A stretch of DNA of 64,000 bases from Agelaius tricolor (taxonomy: Eukaryota; Chordata; Aves; Passeriformes; Icteridae): contig JALJCS010000056.1 in assembly GCA_023055355.1 (NCBI GenBank), forward strand, positions 558,001 to 622,000, given 5' to 3'. Both the position numbers and the translations under genes were made by a program. Positions within the stretch are counted from its first letter, which is position 1, and each line of letters begins with the position of its first letter. Below, piece by piece: positions 10,045 through 21,323 of the stretch. The notes beneath the pieces were generated by a model. The model made no database searches. It was not told the DNA's origin and saw only the letters and a list, made by a program, of their open reading frames with translations.

Positions 10045-11555
10045 TGGGAACTAACCAGAGCAAGGAAGTTCCTCGGGCTAGCCCCTTGGGGTGCATCTTG
10101 GCCCACTGGAAGGAAGTCATCAATAGGGGGGGCTCTGAGAATAAAAAAGATCTAATCCAATACTGCACGCGCTGGTGGCCATTATACAGGTTAAAGGACG
10201 GAGCGAAGTGGCCACCCACTGGAACTTTAGATTATAATACCTTACTGCAGTTAATGTTGTTTTTAAGACAAGAAGGTAAATGGGATGAGGTTTCGTATGC
10301 TGATATGTTTTTTGTTTTAAGAAATCACCAAGAATGGCAAAGGGACTGTGGGATCAGACTGCCCTCGGACCCACTGGTCTTAGCCCTTGAAAAGGAAAAC
10401 AAGGCAAAGAGAGGGCAAATCAAATGTTGTTGTTCAGCATGCAGTATAGGACAATGGTGTATGAGATCAGACAAGGTTTATCATTCTGAGGAGCAAGAAC
10501 GAGATACATTTGAGTGGATGAAAGCTCCTCCTAGGAGGAGGGAGGTTGAGGATGAAGATGAAGAGGAAGGGGACTTCCCCAAAAAGGAGGAGGACTCAGG
10601 CTGGGAAGGCACATCCACTAAAATCCACCCCCCTCCTGACAGTCCAGTTGCATCTAGAACTAGGAGGCAAGCAGTCTTACAGGCCCCTCTGCGAGAGGCA
10701 GTGGGACCAGAAGGAGGGAGATTAATGATTAAAGTGCCATTTACCATTCTTGATTTAGAGGCATGGGAAAAGATTGCTAGGAATTATCATATCGTTCCAA
10801 TACTTACTGCCAAACGTCTACGATATGTTATCAAGCAACACAATCCAGATTGGGCTGACATCCAGTTACTACGGGATGCTTTCACTGAAACAGAAAAACA
10901 GCTGATCTTAAAGACAGCAGGGACTTTGGCAGAGGATCACTGGAAGAGCAAGCAGCTAGATGTAAAAGAATATTTCCCCCTCCGAGACCCAGAATGGGAT
11001 CCTAATGTATCAGCAGAGGTAAAGAAATTAGCAGATTATCAAGAGTGGATATCAACAGGGGTGGAAAGAGCTATTCCAAAAACCATAAATTGGTCTGCCT
11101 TATATTCCCTTAAGCAGGGGCCTTCTGAGACTCCATCCGAGTTTCTAGAGCGTTTAAGGGATGCTATGCATCGTCATACATCATTGGATCCAGGGCCTGA
11201 GATAGGGATGAATCAGCTAGCTAATTCATTTTTGGGGCAGTCTGCTGGAGATATTAGACATAAACTTCAGAAAATTCAGGGACCGGAAGGGAGAAATCTT
11301 GAAGTCTTGCTAGAGGAGGCCTGGAGGGTATTCAGTAACCAGAAAGAAAGATATAAACAAGGAATGAAAAAGTTGGTGGCAGTGGTACAGGAGGAAAGGC
11401 AAAGAAAATGCAACCAGGGACCACCCAGAAAAGGACCACCTTGGCTGAGCAGGAACCAGTGTGCAATCTGCAAAAGAACTGGTCACTGGAAAGATCAATG
11501 CCCAGAACGGAGACAAGGTAACCAACAAGTGACTGCACACATACAAAACAACTGA
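10044..11555 (+). CDS. gag: gag polyprotein of provirus C
   Basis: 503 codons, intact. It starts MGTNQSKEV, a myristoylation signal. The matrix region includes CTRWWPLYRLKDG. An acidic linker (EDEDEEEGDFP) is followed by capsid starting near residue 230 (PFTILDLEAWEKI) and a major homology region QGPSETPSEFLERLRDAM near residue 365. One CCHC zinc knuckle, CAICKRTGHWKDQC, lies near residues 473-486. Single-knuckle nucleocapsid and this domain order are gammaretroviral. The ATG overlaps the stop of the upstream open frame (TAATG). It ends in TGA with pol in the same frame. Confidence 0.93.
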   Translation: MGTNQSKEVPRASPLGCILAHWKEVINRGGSENKKDLIQYCTRWWPLYRLKDGAKWPPTGTLDYNTLLQLMLFLRQEGKWDEVSYADMFFVLRNHQEWQRDCGIRLPSDPLVLALEKENKAKRGQIKCCCSACSIGQWCMRSDKVYHSEEQERDTFEWMKAPPRRREVEDEDEEEGDFPKKEEDSGWEGTSTKIHPPPDSPVASRTRRQAVLQAPLREAVGPEGGRLMIKVPFTILDLEAWEKIARNYHIVPILTAKRLRYVIKQHNPDWADIQLLRDAFTETEKQLILKTAGTLAEDHWKSKQLDVKEYFPLRDPEWDPNVSAEVKKLADYQEWISTGVERAIPKTINWSALYSLKQGPSETPSEFLERLRDAMHRHTSLDPGPEIGMNQLANSFLGQSAGDIRHKLQKIQGPEGRNLEVLLEEAWRVFSNQKERYKQGMKKLVAVVQEERQRKCNQGPPRKGPPWLSRNQCAICKRTGHWKDQCPERRQGNQQVTAHIQNN

Positions 11556-11575
11556 GGAGGACCGGGGGATTCTGC
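11553..11575 (+). promoter_or_regulatory. Readthrough-type gag stop of provirus C
   Basis: The gag stop TGA is followed directly by GGAGGACCGGGGG, a purine-rich context like that of gammaretroviral stop-codon suppression, and pol continues in the same frame. A pseudoknot downstream is expected but not demonstrated. Confidence 0.6.
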
Positions 11576-12803
11576 TCCAGCGGATCCACTGGTTATAAAA
11601 ATGAGGCTGGGGGAAGAAGAGAAAAGGGTGTAATTTTTGGTTGATACAGGGGCCACATATTCAGTTTTAAATAAAGCTTTAGTACCTGTGGAAAATGATT
11701 ATGTTGTAGTGCGAGGGGCAACTGGCCAGTCTGAAAGGGCATATTTTTGCAAACCTTTGAGGTATCAATTGGGAAAACAATGGGGTATTCATAAATTTTT
11801 GTACATGCCCAATTCACCAAAGGCACTTTTAGGCAGAGATTTATTGGAGCAATTACAAGCAACCATTACATTCAAAAATGGAGAGGTTACTCTGGAGGTG
11901 AATGATCAAAAGTACATAGAGATATTAAGTTTAACCTTAACAGCTATTGAAATCAAGGAAGAAATTGATGAAGAGATACTAAGTCAAGTATTTCCCAGGG
12001 TATGGGCCTCTGATGTACCAGGGAGGGCAAAAAATGCCTCCCCTATAGTAATTAAGCTCAAGGAAGGGACACAACCAGTGAGAATTAAGCAGTACCCCCT
12101 AAAGAAAGAAGACAGGGAAAGAATCAGCCCAATAATTGAAAATTTTCTGCGGTTAGGGTTACTGAAAGAATGCCAATCTGATTTCAATACTCCCATTTTA
12201 CCTGTTCGGAAATCTGATGGGTCATACCGGATAGTACAGGATTTGAGGGCTGTCAATAAAGTAACAGAAGATTTGTATCCAGTGGTAGCCAATCCATATA
12301 CTTTATTGACTTGTCTAACACCTGAGCTAACCTGGTTTACTGTTTTAGACCTAAAAGATGCCTTCTTTTGCCTCCCTATCCATGACGCCAGCCAGAAAAT
12401 TTTTGCATTCAAATGGGAAAGCCCTAAAAGTGGGCTCAAAACCCAGCTCACATGGTCGAGGTTGCCCCAAGGCTTCAAAAATTCTCCTACTCTGTTTGGG
12501 GAGCAACTTGCAAAAGATCTGGAGTCCTGGGAAGCTCCACAAGAAGAAGGAAGGCTGTTGCAGTACGTAGATGATCTTCAAGTAGCCACTCAGACGAGGG
12601 AAGCATGTGTGGCCTGGACGGTAAGCCTTTTGAATTTCCTAGGACTCCAAGGACACAGAGTATCAAAGAAAAAGGCACAGGTAGTGAAACAGAAAGTAAT
12701 CTACTTGGGGTACGATGTGAGTGCTGGGCAACGGACTTTAAAGCAGGCTCACAAGGAAGCCATATGCCAAACCCCAAAACCCCAGACAATAAAGGAACTC
12801 TGA
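11556..12803 (+). pseudogene. pol: Protease and reverse transcriptase of provirus C
   Basis: In frame with gag. A second stop (TAA 11631-11633) falls just before the protease active site FLVDTGATYS, so protease is lost even with readthrough. RT follows with TPILPVRKSDGSYRIVQDLR, LDLKDAFFCLPI and the catalytic YVDDLQVA near 12566. A TGA at 12801-12803 ends the frame in the connection region. The stretch 11637-12803 is otherwise open (388 codons). Confidence 0.88.
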
Positions 12804-13967
12804 ACCTTCTTACGCATGGCAAGGTGGTGCCGGCTGTGGGTTTATAATTATGGACTGCTTGTCAGATCCCTCTATGCTCTTATTGCCGATGGAAACAGAG
12901 ATCTCCAGTGGACAAAGGAAGCCACACAGGCCTTTCACCAGTTAAAGAGTGCCCTCATGTCAGCTCCAGCTTTGGGACTTCCAGATGTAAGTAAACCATT
13001 CTTTCTATTTTCCCATGAAAGACAAGGAATTGCCCTGGGAATACTGGCTCAGGACTTGGGTCCATACCGGAGAGCAGTTGCTTACTTCTCCAAGCAACTA
13101 GATGCAACAGCCAAAGGATGGCCAGGTTGCCTCAGAGCTGTAGCAGCAGTCGTGCTGAATATTCAAGAGGCACGCAAGTTTACCCTCGGACAAAAAATGA
13201 CTGTGCTAGTGTCCCATACAGTATCTGCAGTACTGGAAGTAAAGGGTGGCCACTGGCTTTCACCACAGAGGTTTCTGAAATACCAGGCCATCATGGTAGA
13301 GCAAGATGATGTAGAGATAGTAGTGACTAATATTGTCAACCCAGCTTCCTTTCTCTGCGGCAATCAAGGAGAAGCAGTACACCATGATTGCCTGGAGACC
13401 ATTGAAGGTACCTACTCCAGCCGCCCAGACTTAAAAGACACTCCTTTGGACGATGCAGAGACCTGGTTCACTGACGGGAGTAGCTACGTTGCCAATTGAA
13501 AGTGACATGCTGGGTATGCAGTGACCACCTGCAGAGAGGTAATAGAATCTGGACCCTTAGCAACAAGCACCTCTGCGCAGAAGCCCGAGATAATTGCACT
13601 GACCCGTGCCTTGGAAATGGCAAAAGGAAAGAGAATAAACATCTATACAGACTCGAGGTATGCATTCGGAGTCATGCATGCACACAGAGCCATCTGGAAA
13701 GAGAGGGGACTGCTGACCTCACAAGGAAAGAACATCAAACATGCACAAGAGATAATCCAGCTGCTGGAAGCAGTTCAGCTGCCTGAAAAAGTAGCAATTA
13801 TGCATATTAAGGCACAGCAAAGAGTGAGCTCAGAATTGGAAGAAGGAAACGAGCTGGCGGATAGAGAGGCAAATGAAGCAGCAAAAGGTGAGGTAACTAT
13901 TCAAAGATCCCTAATTCCAGATGGACAAATTTCCCTTGAAGGTAAGCCAGAATATAATGAGAGATAG
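12804..13967 (+). pseudogene. pol: Connection and RNase H of provirus C
   Basis: Same frame as RT after the stop. It is open from 12804 to 13496, ending with WFTDGSSYVAN, which holds the first RNase H Asp. Two TGA codons at 13497-13499 and 13503-13505 follow, then the frame resumes with HAGYAV and continues to 13967 with YTDSRYAFGV and ELADREANEA. At 13967 the frame closes, and integrase continues one frame over. RNase H is therefore inactive. Confidence 0.85.
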
Positions 13968-15084
13968 AAAATTAATTGAAGATCAAAGAGGGATGTATAA
14001 CCAAGAAGGGTGGGCTACCATTGAAAAGAAGTTGGCAATCCCTTCCCATTTATTGTGGTCACTAGTAAGGGAAGAACACCAGAAAGCACACTGGGGAATA
14101 GATGCCCTATACAACTACTTGATTGAAAGAATCGTTGCTAGGAATTTATATGCCACTATTACTCAAGTGACCCGACAGTCTGATCTTTGCCTCCAGACTA
14201 ACCCCAAAAATACCCCCAGGCCAAAACTCGGTCAGATTGAGAGAGGCCATAGGCCTGGACAGCAGTGGCAAATTGACTTTTCAGAACTCCCAAGGAAAGG
14301 GGGGTATCAGTATTTATTGGTATTGACAGATACATTTTCAGGGTGGCCAGAAGCATTCCCCACCAGAACTGTCAAGGCTTGAGAGGTGACCAGGGTATTA
14401 TTACAAGAAATAATACCACGCTTCAGGGTTCCAGCCACAATATCCTTGGATAGAGGATCACATTTCATTTCCAAAATAGTGCAACAGATTAGTAGCCACC
14501 TGGGCATAGATTGGGAACTTCACACTCCATACCGCCCCCAATCAAGCGGCCAGGTAGAGAAAATGAATCATTTGATTAAGCAGCAGATTGTAAGACTGGG
14601 GCAGGAAGTTAATCTACCCTGGCCCGAAGCTCTTCCACTGGCACTATTGCGAATTCGAACTAAACCTCGGGCTAAAGGAAAGATGAGTCCTTTTGAAATA
14701 CTTTATGGAGGACCATATGGAATACAAAAGGGAATGTCCACTCACATTGGAGAGGTAAAACTGGCCACCTACATGGTGGCTTTAAGCAAACAGCTCAGAG
14801 AAATTGAGAAACACGTGGCTGGAACTTGGAGCAGGGAGTTATATGGGCCAGTACATAATATACAGCCTGGGGATTATGTATATGTTAAGTCTCTTACAGG
14901 GAAGACTTTGGAACCACAGTGGGAGGGACCGTTCCAGGTGCTTCTCACCACCTTCACTGCAATCAAGATCAAGGAGCAGAATGCCTGGATCCATCACTCT
15001 CGAATGAAGAAGGCCCCAGAAGCCCCTTGGAGAGTGACACCAGGAGAAAATGAACTGAGATTAAAACTTGCTCGGGCAAAATGA
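13921..15084 (+). pseudogene. pol: Integrase of provirus C
   Basis: Displaced one frame from RNase H. The zinc-binding His residues lie at about 14080-14110 (EEHQKAHWG); the Cys pair reads CLQTN, so the second Cys seems lost. The core is WQIDFSELP, LDRGSHF and VEKMNH, which keeps the D,D,E residues, but a TGA at 14380-14382 interrupts it. The C-terminal domain has [20 protein letters not shown]. It ends at 15084; the env ATG overlaps this stop (ATGA). Confidence 0.85.
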
Positions 15085-17215
15085 GTATATTGTGGTCGGG
15101 GGTAGTTCATACTTTCACTTACAGAATTGTTCTGTATATAATTATAACCAAATTTTTAGAACTAGAGAGTACCTCTATCCAAAGCGATGCTGAATGGCCT
15201 TGGTCCCAGGCTTTTAATCAGTATACTGGATCCATGGGAGAACCTTCTGAGATAAAAGATTTAAACCTATCCACTGTAGTAATCCACGGGAATCAGGTAT
15301 ATGAGGAGCAGGAATGGCAGGAACAGGAACTGTGGACACTTCTAAAGCTCAGGAGAGAAGAAATCAAGGTAGGGTGCTAGGTGGTCAATGAGATGGTATA
15401 TGAGAGACCAGATGCAATTAGTGTCTCAACCTCTCCTGTATACAAACACCAGGAAGTTTGTGATAGCCTAAGTGAATCAGACTGTTTGTGTAATTTCACC
15501 TTGATACAGCCTGTAGAAGTGACATGCCTTTAGGCTTGGGATGCTATCAGGCTCTCATTTAAATTTAAAATAGACACTGCACTTTTTACAACAGCAGGAC
15601 CTTATACAACCAACACTAGGACTCAAATAGTTCAGACTCAACCCAAACTTGAACCTGAAGTGTATGAAATAGGCCCGTACCTAGTGAGGAATGTGGGTGA
15701 ACAACAACTGTTGTTCAATCCAGAATAGTCTCTCAAACGTGCTGAGTTGCTAATGGAAATTAACATCTCAAAAATCCAACCAGCCTGCTCCTCTTTCCTA
15801 AGAACATCCTTTGAGGGCTGGACAAAATGGTTACAAAGACAGGTATACCTCAGGAGCAGAATAAAAAAGGATCTAACTGGGATATTAGGGACAGGATTGG
15901 GAGTTTTAAATGGAATTGATTCAGAAATACTGATGAATAAACTGGCCACTGCAGCAGGTGGCCTTACAAAATTGAAACAGCCTTTACAGTCATCTCTATT
16001 GGCATTAGGAACTAGCCAGTGGCAGATTTCAAAGTACCACCAAAGTGGGAAAAGGCCAGGCACCAAGACCACAAGTTCATAGTAGAAGCACTTAGTACAG
16101 TTCAAGATAATGTGTCTTTAGCTTTCAGTTGTATACAAGCACAGTTATAGATGCAAGCAACAGCAGCTCTGATCATACAGGAAGGGGGTGAAGGTGATTT
16201 TCCAGCTGAAATTTGGAAAATTGTCTGAGATAATGTGATTGATTTTGAAAGGAAGTTTCAATCCTGGTGGACTATGGTAAATTTCACCTATAATCCTGCT
16301 TCTAATGTGGCCACTGCCTTTGTGCTTACCATACATAATGCCACTGATTACGTTATCCACCCCATCATTGCACTAGGATTAAATCATGAAAAACAGTACT
16401 CTACCCTTCAGAACATAGAGTGTGGGCACAAAAGGTAAATGAAAAGTGGCAAACAGTAAACTTAGAATCCTGCATTACTAGAGAACAACTAGGATTCATT
16501 TGTGAAAGCAATACTATTAATGCCCAAAATGTGTGTCTAGACACTGAACAGAGTATTTGCCACTTCGAAGTTCATCCAGTCACTGACCAGAAAACTGTGC
16601 TCATATATACTGGAAAAGGTTGTGTGCCTGAGAACTGCTTGTGCTGCTGTAAAAATTGATAGCAACGATGTTATTTTCTCTAGTAGAAATCATTCTAATT
16701 TTTGTATTTGTAATTTTGTTAAGATTATCGAGTGTGATTTTTCGTACTTTGCCCCAGTGACATCCCACCAGTTGATTAAAACCAATTATACAATGTATCA
16801 CAGACTATCACCTACCCCTATTGAGATGGACCTTACATTGGTAAAACAATTAATTAAGCACCAAGACCTATTGGAGATCTTGAAGGAAATCCAAGAAACC
16901 GGAAAGAAAACCTTAATTACTTTCCAACATGATACAAAAGAAATAACCAGAATTCTGCAAAGAATAAAACAAAATGTGGACCATCACTGGTGGGATGTGA
17001 TCTTTGGGTAGTCACCAACTGCAAATGGAATCTTTAATAATTTGTGTCATTCCATTGTAGTTTTGTTAATATTAGTTGGAATAAGTTTAGGATTATTCAT
17101 TATATTGCTAATTTGGAATTGGAGAATACTACAGAGAGGAGTTGTGTTAACGTCCTTATCAAATGTACATGGTAAAGCATTAAGAGACACTTATTGTCAT
17201 AGGAGTTTGCATTAA
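15081..17215 (+). pseudogene. env: env of provirus C, badly decayed, atypical type
   Basis: The start at 15081 overlaps the pol stop. The frame is broken by stops near 15378, 15531, 15726, 16079, 16148, 16226 and a frame change near 16655. A glycine-rich fusion-peptide-like stretch (GILGTGLGVLNGID) lies near 15880-15918 after a basic segment. A Cys-rich region spans 16500-16740. A terminal part reads HHWWDVIFG, then a TAG, then SPTANGIF and a long hydrophobic anchor to 17212. I see no CX6CC or gamma-type immunosuppressive segment, so this envelope is not the usual gammaretroviral kind. Its exact relatives need a search. Confidence 0.7.
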
Positions 17216-17238
17216 GTAAAAGAATTTACTGATTTTCT

Positions 17239-17721
17239 AGGAAAGGGGGGAAATGAGACAGAGTAGAAATTCTCCAGAGTAGAAATCCATTTTGATTTAG
17301 GTGAAATGTACATCTTTGACTCTGTGGTTGGAAAACATAGCTATGTAGCCTGACTGCAAAAGCCTAGGCTCAGAGAAACTGATTCAGTGAAGGATGGAGA
17401 TAAGGGGGGGGAGACAGAGGGTGATAAAGAGAGATAGAGACACTGCTGTGAGAGCAGGTCAACCTGACCTAGGAATTCTTTCTGATAAAGAAGAACTAGC
17501 GGCAAATGTCACATGAAATTCGTAAAAATGAATATGTATGAACCTATTGTGAAATTGTATGCATATGTATTTGAGAGGGGGATAAAAAGGGACCTGAAGT
17601 TCCCAGAAGTATGCATGTCTTTTAAGAAGAGTAATCTCCACATGCATCCAGAGCTGTAATAAACATACTGGCTTTACAACTTTCATAAAGTTGTGGAGTT
17701 TTTGGTTATCTCCGCAAAACA
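17239..17721 (+). mobile_element. 3' LTR of provirus C with polypurine tract
   Basis: The tract AGGAAAGGGGGGAAA (17239-17253) leads into TGAGACAG at 17254. The LTR ends CCGCAAAACA at 17721 and is followed by CCTG. It is 468 bp, 16 bp longer than the 5' LTR because of a near-duplication of AGAGTAGAAAT close to its start. Confidence 0.92.
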
Positions 17722-17860
17722 CCTGTTAAATAAACAGGTTCTTTCCACTTGTCTCCAAGGAATCCTTCCCAAACCAGTTGGGGGGAGGGGCTGTGTAGGT
17801 TTGCTTTCTGGAGGGGCCCCCTTTGGAGGTTTTCCCCCAAATTTTTCCTGAACCAGGACA

Positions 17861-18141
17861 TCCAATAAGGATGCAATAATTCTTTTCTTGGGATCTTGAT
17901 GTCTGTTGCTGTTATCTCTATCCAGATAGGACAATGCAAAGAATTTCTTGATTATCTTTTCCATTCCTTGAGCTAGTTACAAAAAGTATCTTACATCACA
18001 TAGTTTCTATTTTAATATTATGCTATAGCCTAAAAACCATATTTACCACACTACTTAAAAGAGATTATTACAGCACTACTTAAAAGAGACTAATACAGCA
18101 TAACTTTCCAACATAACACATACAGTATTCATTTTAATATT
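17861..18141. other. Unassigned AT-rich stretch
   Basis: Flanking sequence between two LTRs. A short near-tandem repeat occurs (CACTACTTAAAAGAGA twice, near 18050-18090). No open frame or recognisable element. Confidence 0.4.
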
Positions 18142-18782
18142 TGTGAAGAGCCAATCATATAATATGTATATATAACATTGGTATGCTGTTTCTCATCTTC
18201 TTCATTCTTATTTTAGCACAATTTATGTCTTAGTAACCTTGATGAATTCCACAGTGCCCTGAGGAAATTCTGATATGAAGAGTTACAAGCAGTTTGGCTG
18301 GTGCACACAGAGGCCTAAGTTGTTCAGATACATTGCTACAAACTGCCTGATTGGTCAGGATAATAAACAATGAACATGTAATGAAGACTCTGCTACTGAT
18401 ATGCCAACTATCAGCATCTGCTGTCTGAAGAAAGTATGGGCCAAGGCCCAAACTGGAAGTGATAAAGAGAACGGACCAAAACCACAGCCAAGAAACATGC
18501 AGGCTCTAAAAAGGCAGACCGAAGGAGGGGCCATGCAAAATAGTTCCTGGAATATGTAAACTAGTTTATAAAAAAAATATGAATATGCATAAGGGTCTAT
18601 AAATATGCAACAGGCTGTTGTAATGGAAAAGGCATTTAAGGGGTATCTCTGAAAATAACAGTGTGCTCTTGGCTGAATATCAAGCACCCGGCCGTTTTTA
18701 ACGCTTTGCTTTATTTCTGTCTCCTACTGTCTTTTTATTAAACTTTTTAAATTTTACCAGGAAAGTGAACCTCGTTTTTCAC
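18142..18782 (+). mobile_element. Solo LTR-like element
   Basis: It runs from TGTGAAGAGC to GTTTTTCACA. TATA-like GTTTATAAAAAAAA is near 18562 and ATTAAA near 18737. A related, truncated minus copy is at 7058-7359 with the same 3' end. No clear target duplication was seen. Confidence 0.6.
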
Positions 18783-19135
18783 AGAGACCCTTGACTTTTA
18801 AAAAGACCCTGGTGACCCCCTGCCCTGGGGGCTCCATTGCTGGCCGCACTGCTGGGTCATAAAGAGACAGTAACAATTTTTTGGGCACAAATAGATATGG
18901 AATACAATAACATTTTCCATTACCCAGGATACCTGTGCGGGTCCCTTGAACTTCCTTTGTTTTATGGCAAAACCACCTTTCAGAAGGATTTGGACTATTT
19001 TCTTCCATTTCACAAAAACTTCTGCTGTATTTTTCCACCCAATCATACCAATGTATTTCAGGTGTTCTGGAGCTTCATCCTGTTCCAATGTAGTGTGGAT
19101 CATTTAATGGCAGATGACAGGGCTGTGTTTCTACC

Positions 19136-19687
19136 TGTGAGAGACAACTGCTCACTTTAAAAATTTTGAAAGGATTACTAAACCTTAACAAAATACAACA
19201 AAAGGACTAAATAAAGAAAAATTTGCAGGGCTGGGAACTGCCCACCTGGCTGCCTACCATGTGACCGGTTCATCTTTAAGATGGATGCTCAGTCTTTTAC
19301 ACCCCTGGGGGTTGCATCAGCCAACCCTGGCCCCTCCCAAAGTCTGTCAGTCAGCTCTTCTTTGCCATTTATCAGTGGAGACTGCTTTCTCGTAACTTGT
19401 TTGGAGGTCAGGTGTTGCCATGCCACACCCCCTTAGCAACAAGCTTTTCCATTCCCAACTGCCCTATGGACGGGGCACATGTGCATGCCTTCTTTCTACC
19501 TGTCCTAGACAACCCAGGCTGTCTGGTGGCAATAATAAAGAGGGGGTGGAAAAGGGAACTATGGGGAGAACAGAGGACATCTAAACTACAATAACATAAC
19601 TATATATCACTAAAGCTTCTCTTAATATTCACACAATATTCATCCCTTAATTGCAAGAGACAATCATCTCATTATCCATCTATAACA
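19136..19687 (-). mobile_element. Solo LTR (family 2) in ERV-L pol
   Basis: On the minus strand it starts TGTTATAGATGG and ends TCTCACA. It is flanked by the 5 bp repeat CTACC (19131-19135 and 19688-19692). The family also occurs at 20028-20458, 58154-58581 and, on the plus strand, 53002-53705. An AATAAAG lies near 19517 on the plus strand only; on the minus strand the signal near 19210 is a TTTAGT-like variant. Confidence 0.85.
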
Positions 19688-20027
19688 CTACCCCTGGAGC
19701 AGTCAATTCCAGGTGTACTGGACGCCCCTCCAGGTGAAAGTGCACTGTGGCCTGCACTCTGCTGCCAAAAAGATTGAGAAAAACTTATTAGCAATATCAC
19801 TTGTGTCACCACCACTTGGCTGCCTTTGACTCCAGTTTGTATTGAAGTTCCAACATGTTCAGCACAGCAGCACTCAGAGGTGGTATGACTTCATTCATGC
19901 CACAGTAGTTTACTGTAAGTCTCCATTCCCCATTAGACTTTTACATTGGCTGTTTGGGACTACTAATGGGTAAGCAAGTTCTGCTGATCACTCCTTGTCT
20001 CTCCAGTTGATCAATACACTTATGGAT

Positions 20028-20458
20028 TGTGAGAAATATCTACTCACTTTTCATAGTTTAGGAAGGTTTATTAAACCTTATCAAAAATACAACAGAAGAC
20101 TGAATAGAGAAAAAAGGTTATGGTGCCAGGAACAAAAGATTTCCCCCTCCATGTGCTCTCTCCCACACACAATGGAGGTTTTCTCCTTTTTAACCCTTTA
20201 ACCCCTCCCAAAATTCTGTTCAACAACCCCTTCTTTGCTGTCCAGTAGTGGAGATCTCTTCCTCAAATCCTGATTGGACATCAGATGTCACCATAGTGAC
20301 AAGCTGGCCCTCCCAGATGTCCCAACCCCATCTGTCCCTTGATAACCACACGAGAGGGTAAAACATAACTATAAATCGATAAAACTTATCTTAATCTATA
20401 TACATTATATTTGTCTATTAATTGTGAGAGTCAATCATCGCATTACTCATCTATCACA
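20028..20458 (-). mobile_element. Solo LTR (family 2) in ERV-L pol
   Basis: 431 bp, on the minus strand from TGTGATAGATGAG to TTCTCACA, with AATAAACC on the minus strand near 20075. It is flanked by the 5 bp repeat TGGAT (20023-20027 and 20459-20463). Confidence 0.9.
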
Positions 20459-20679
20459 TGGATGGGAATTGGGGAGTCTCAGTTGATGCAATATTGCTGC
20501 TGGTGTCTTTTGTGCTAGTGACTGGCACCAGTTGTTCTTTGATCTTCAGCACCCTATAACAGAAGGTTCCCCTGAGAGACTGGGCAAGGTAGACAGATGC
20601 TTAATTTCCTCCATCTCCAAGGCAGTTGCACCAAAATCCCACCAGTACCCCTTTGAGCTCTTGAAATACCCTCTTCTGT

Positions 20680-20785
20680 CATAGAATCATAGAATCATAT
20701 AATATTCTGAGTTGGAAGGGACTCTCAAGGGTCATCAAGTCCAACTTCTGGCCCTGTGCCGGACAACCCCAAAAATCACACCAAT
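20680..20785 (-). repeat. CR1 LINE 3' end
   Basis: On the minus strand it ends GATTCTATGATTCTATG, the characteristic CR1 3' terminal octamer repeat, preceded by GTTGGACTTGATGACC and AGTCCCTTCCAACTC. It lies between the protease and RT parts of the ERV-L remnant. CR1 is the dominant LINE in birds and reptiles. Confidence 0.8.
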
Positions 20786-20960
20786 GATGCACAGAGCCTC
20801 TGTGCCAGTCACAATGGGGTGCTTTTGCCACTCATTCCCAGTCAGGCTGATTTCAGCCTGCAATACAGTCAGTGATTGTGATGCCTTTTTCTGAGATCTA
20901 AAATCACAAGCTGGACAGAGGTGATAAAATTTGGTTACCTTTTTTTGAAGGGTCCCTTCA

Positions 20961-21323
20961 GGTGCACAACACACTGAAATACACACCCAAAAATGTGTGG
21001 AAAGTGCACACGTGACATAGAGTGAATACAATTTTATAAGTTTAGCAAATTAGCATAATTGACAAGAATCCCCAATTAGAGACACAGGTGATGAGGTAAT
21101 TCCTCCTCTTTGAGGAATCACTCCCTTTTCACCAATAAGGAGAGACAAATATGTGTAGATATAAGTGAAAAAATGTCAGTTTATTAAAAAAACAAAACAG
21201 CAACAGGCAAAAAATAACAGTGATTATTACTAGTTACAAAGTTGCTGAATCTTCAGATTCCCCAGTGTAATATGTATTGTAAAGTAAGTCATGCTTAGGG
21301 GGAAAATGTATAAAAATAAAAAT
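20961..21323 (-). repeat. Possible LTR fragment
   Basis: The minus strand has TTTAATAAACTGAC near 21180 and no coding potential. It abuts the plus-strand LTR starting at 21324. The assignment rests only on the polyadenylation-type signal and context. Confidence 0.3.

Larger units (their letters stand above)
8460..17721 (+). mobile_element. Complete class I provirus C
   Basis: Two LTRs flank a leader, an extra open frame, gag, pro-pol and env, in that order. The 4 bp repeat CCTG occurs at 8456-8459 and 17722-17725. The LTRs differ by about 7 substitutions in some 450 aligned bases plus one 16 bp indel, counted by eye. Gag is intact; pol has at least five in-frame stops and one frame change; env is badly broken. 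The whole provirus sits inside the class III-like LTR of 7360-17860. Confidence 0.92.
7360..17860 (-). mobile_element. Class III-like LTR split by two later insertions
   Basis: The pieces 7360-7588, 8201-8459 and 17722-17860 join to make one LTR that matches 56535-57194. On the minus strand it starts TGTCCTGG at 17860. The first gap is a solo class II LTR (7589-8200). The second is the complete class I provirus C (8460-17721). I assign minus orientation because the second copy lies upstream of a minus-strand gag. No clear target duplication was found. Confidence 0.7.
18784..20960 (-). pseudogene. pol: ERV-L (class III-like) pro-pol remnant
   Basis: Read on the minus strand from about 20960 down: a protease segment (GNEWQKHPIVTG near 20800-20840), a CR1 tail, RT fingers, then RT palm DIANKFFSIFLAAECRPQ near 19750-19800, and the catalytic region EHLKYIGMI near 19060, where the YxDD motif has become YIGM. 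The gene is cut by solo LTRs at 20028-20458 and 19136-19687; both sit between parts that join logically. Frameshifts are common. The region from 18784 to 18840 at its downstream end is not clearly coding. Confidence 0.7.
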
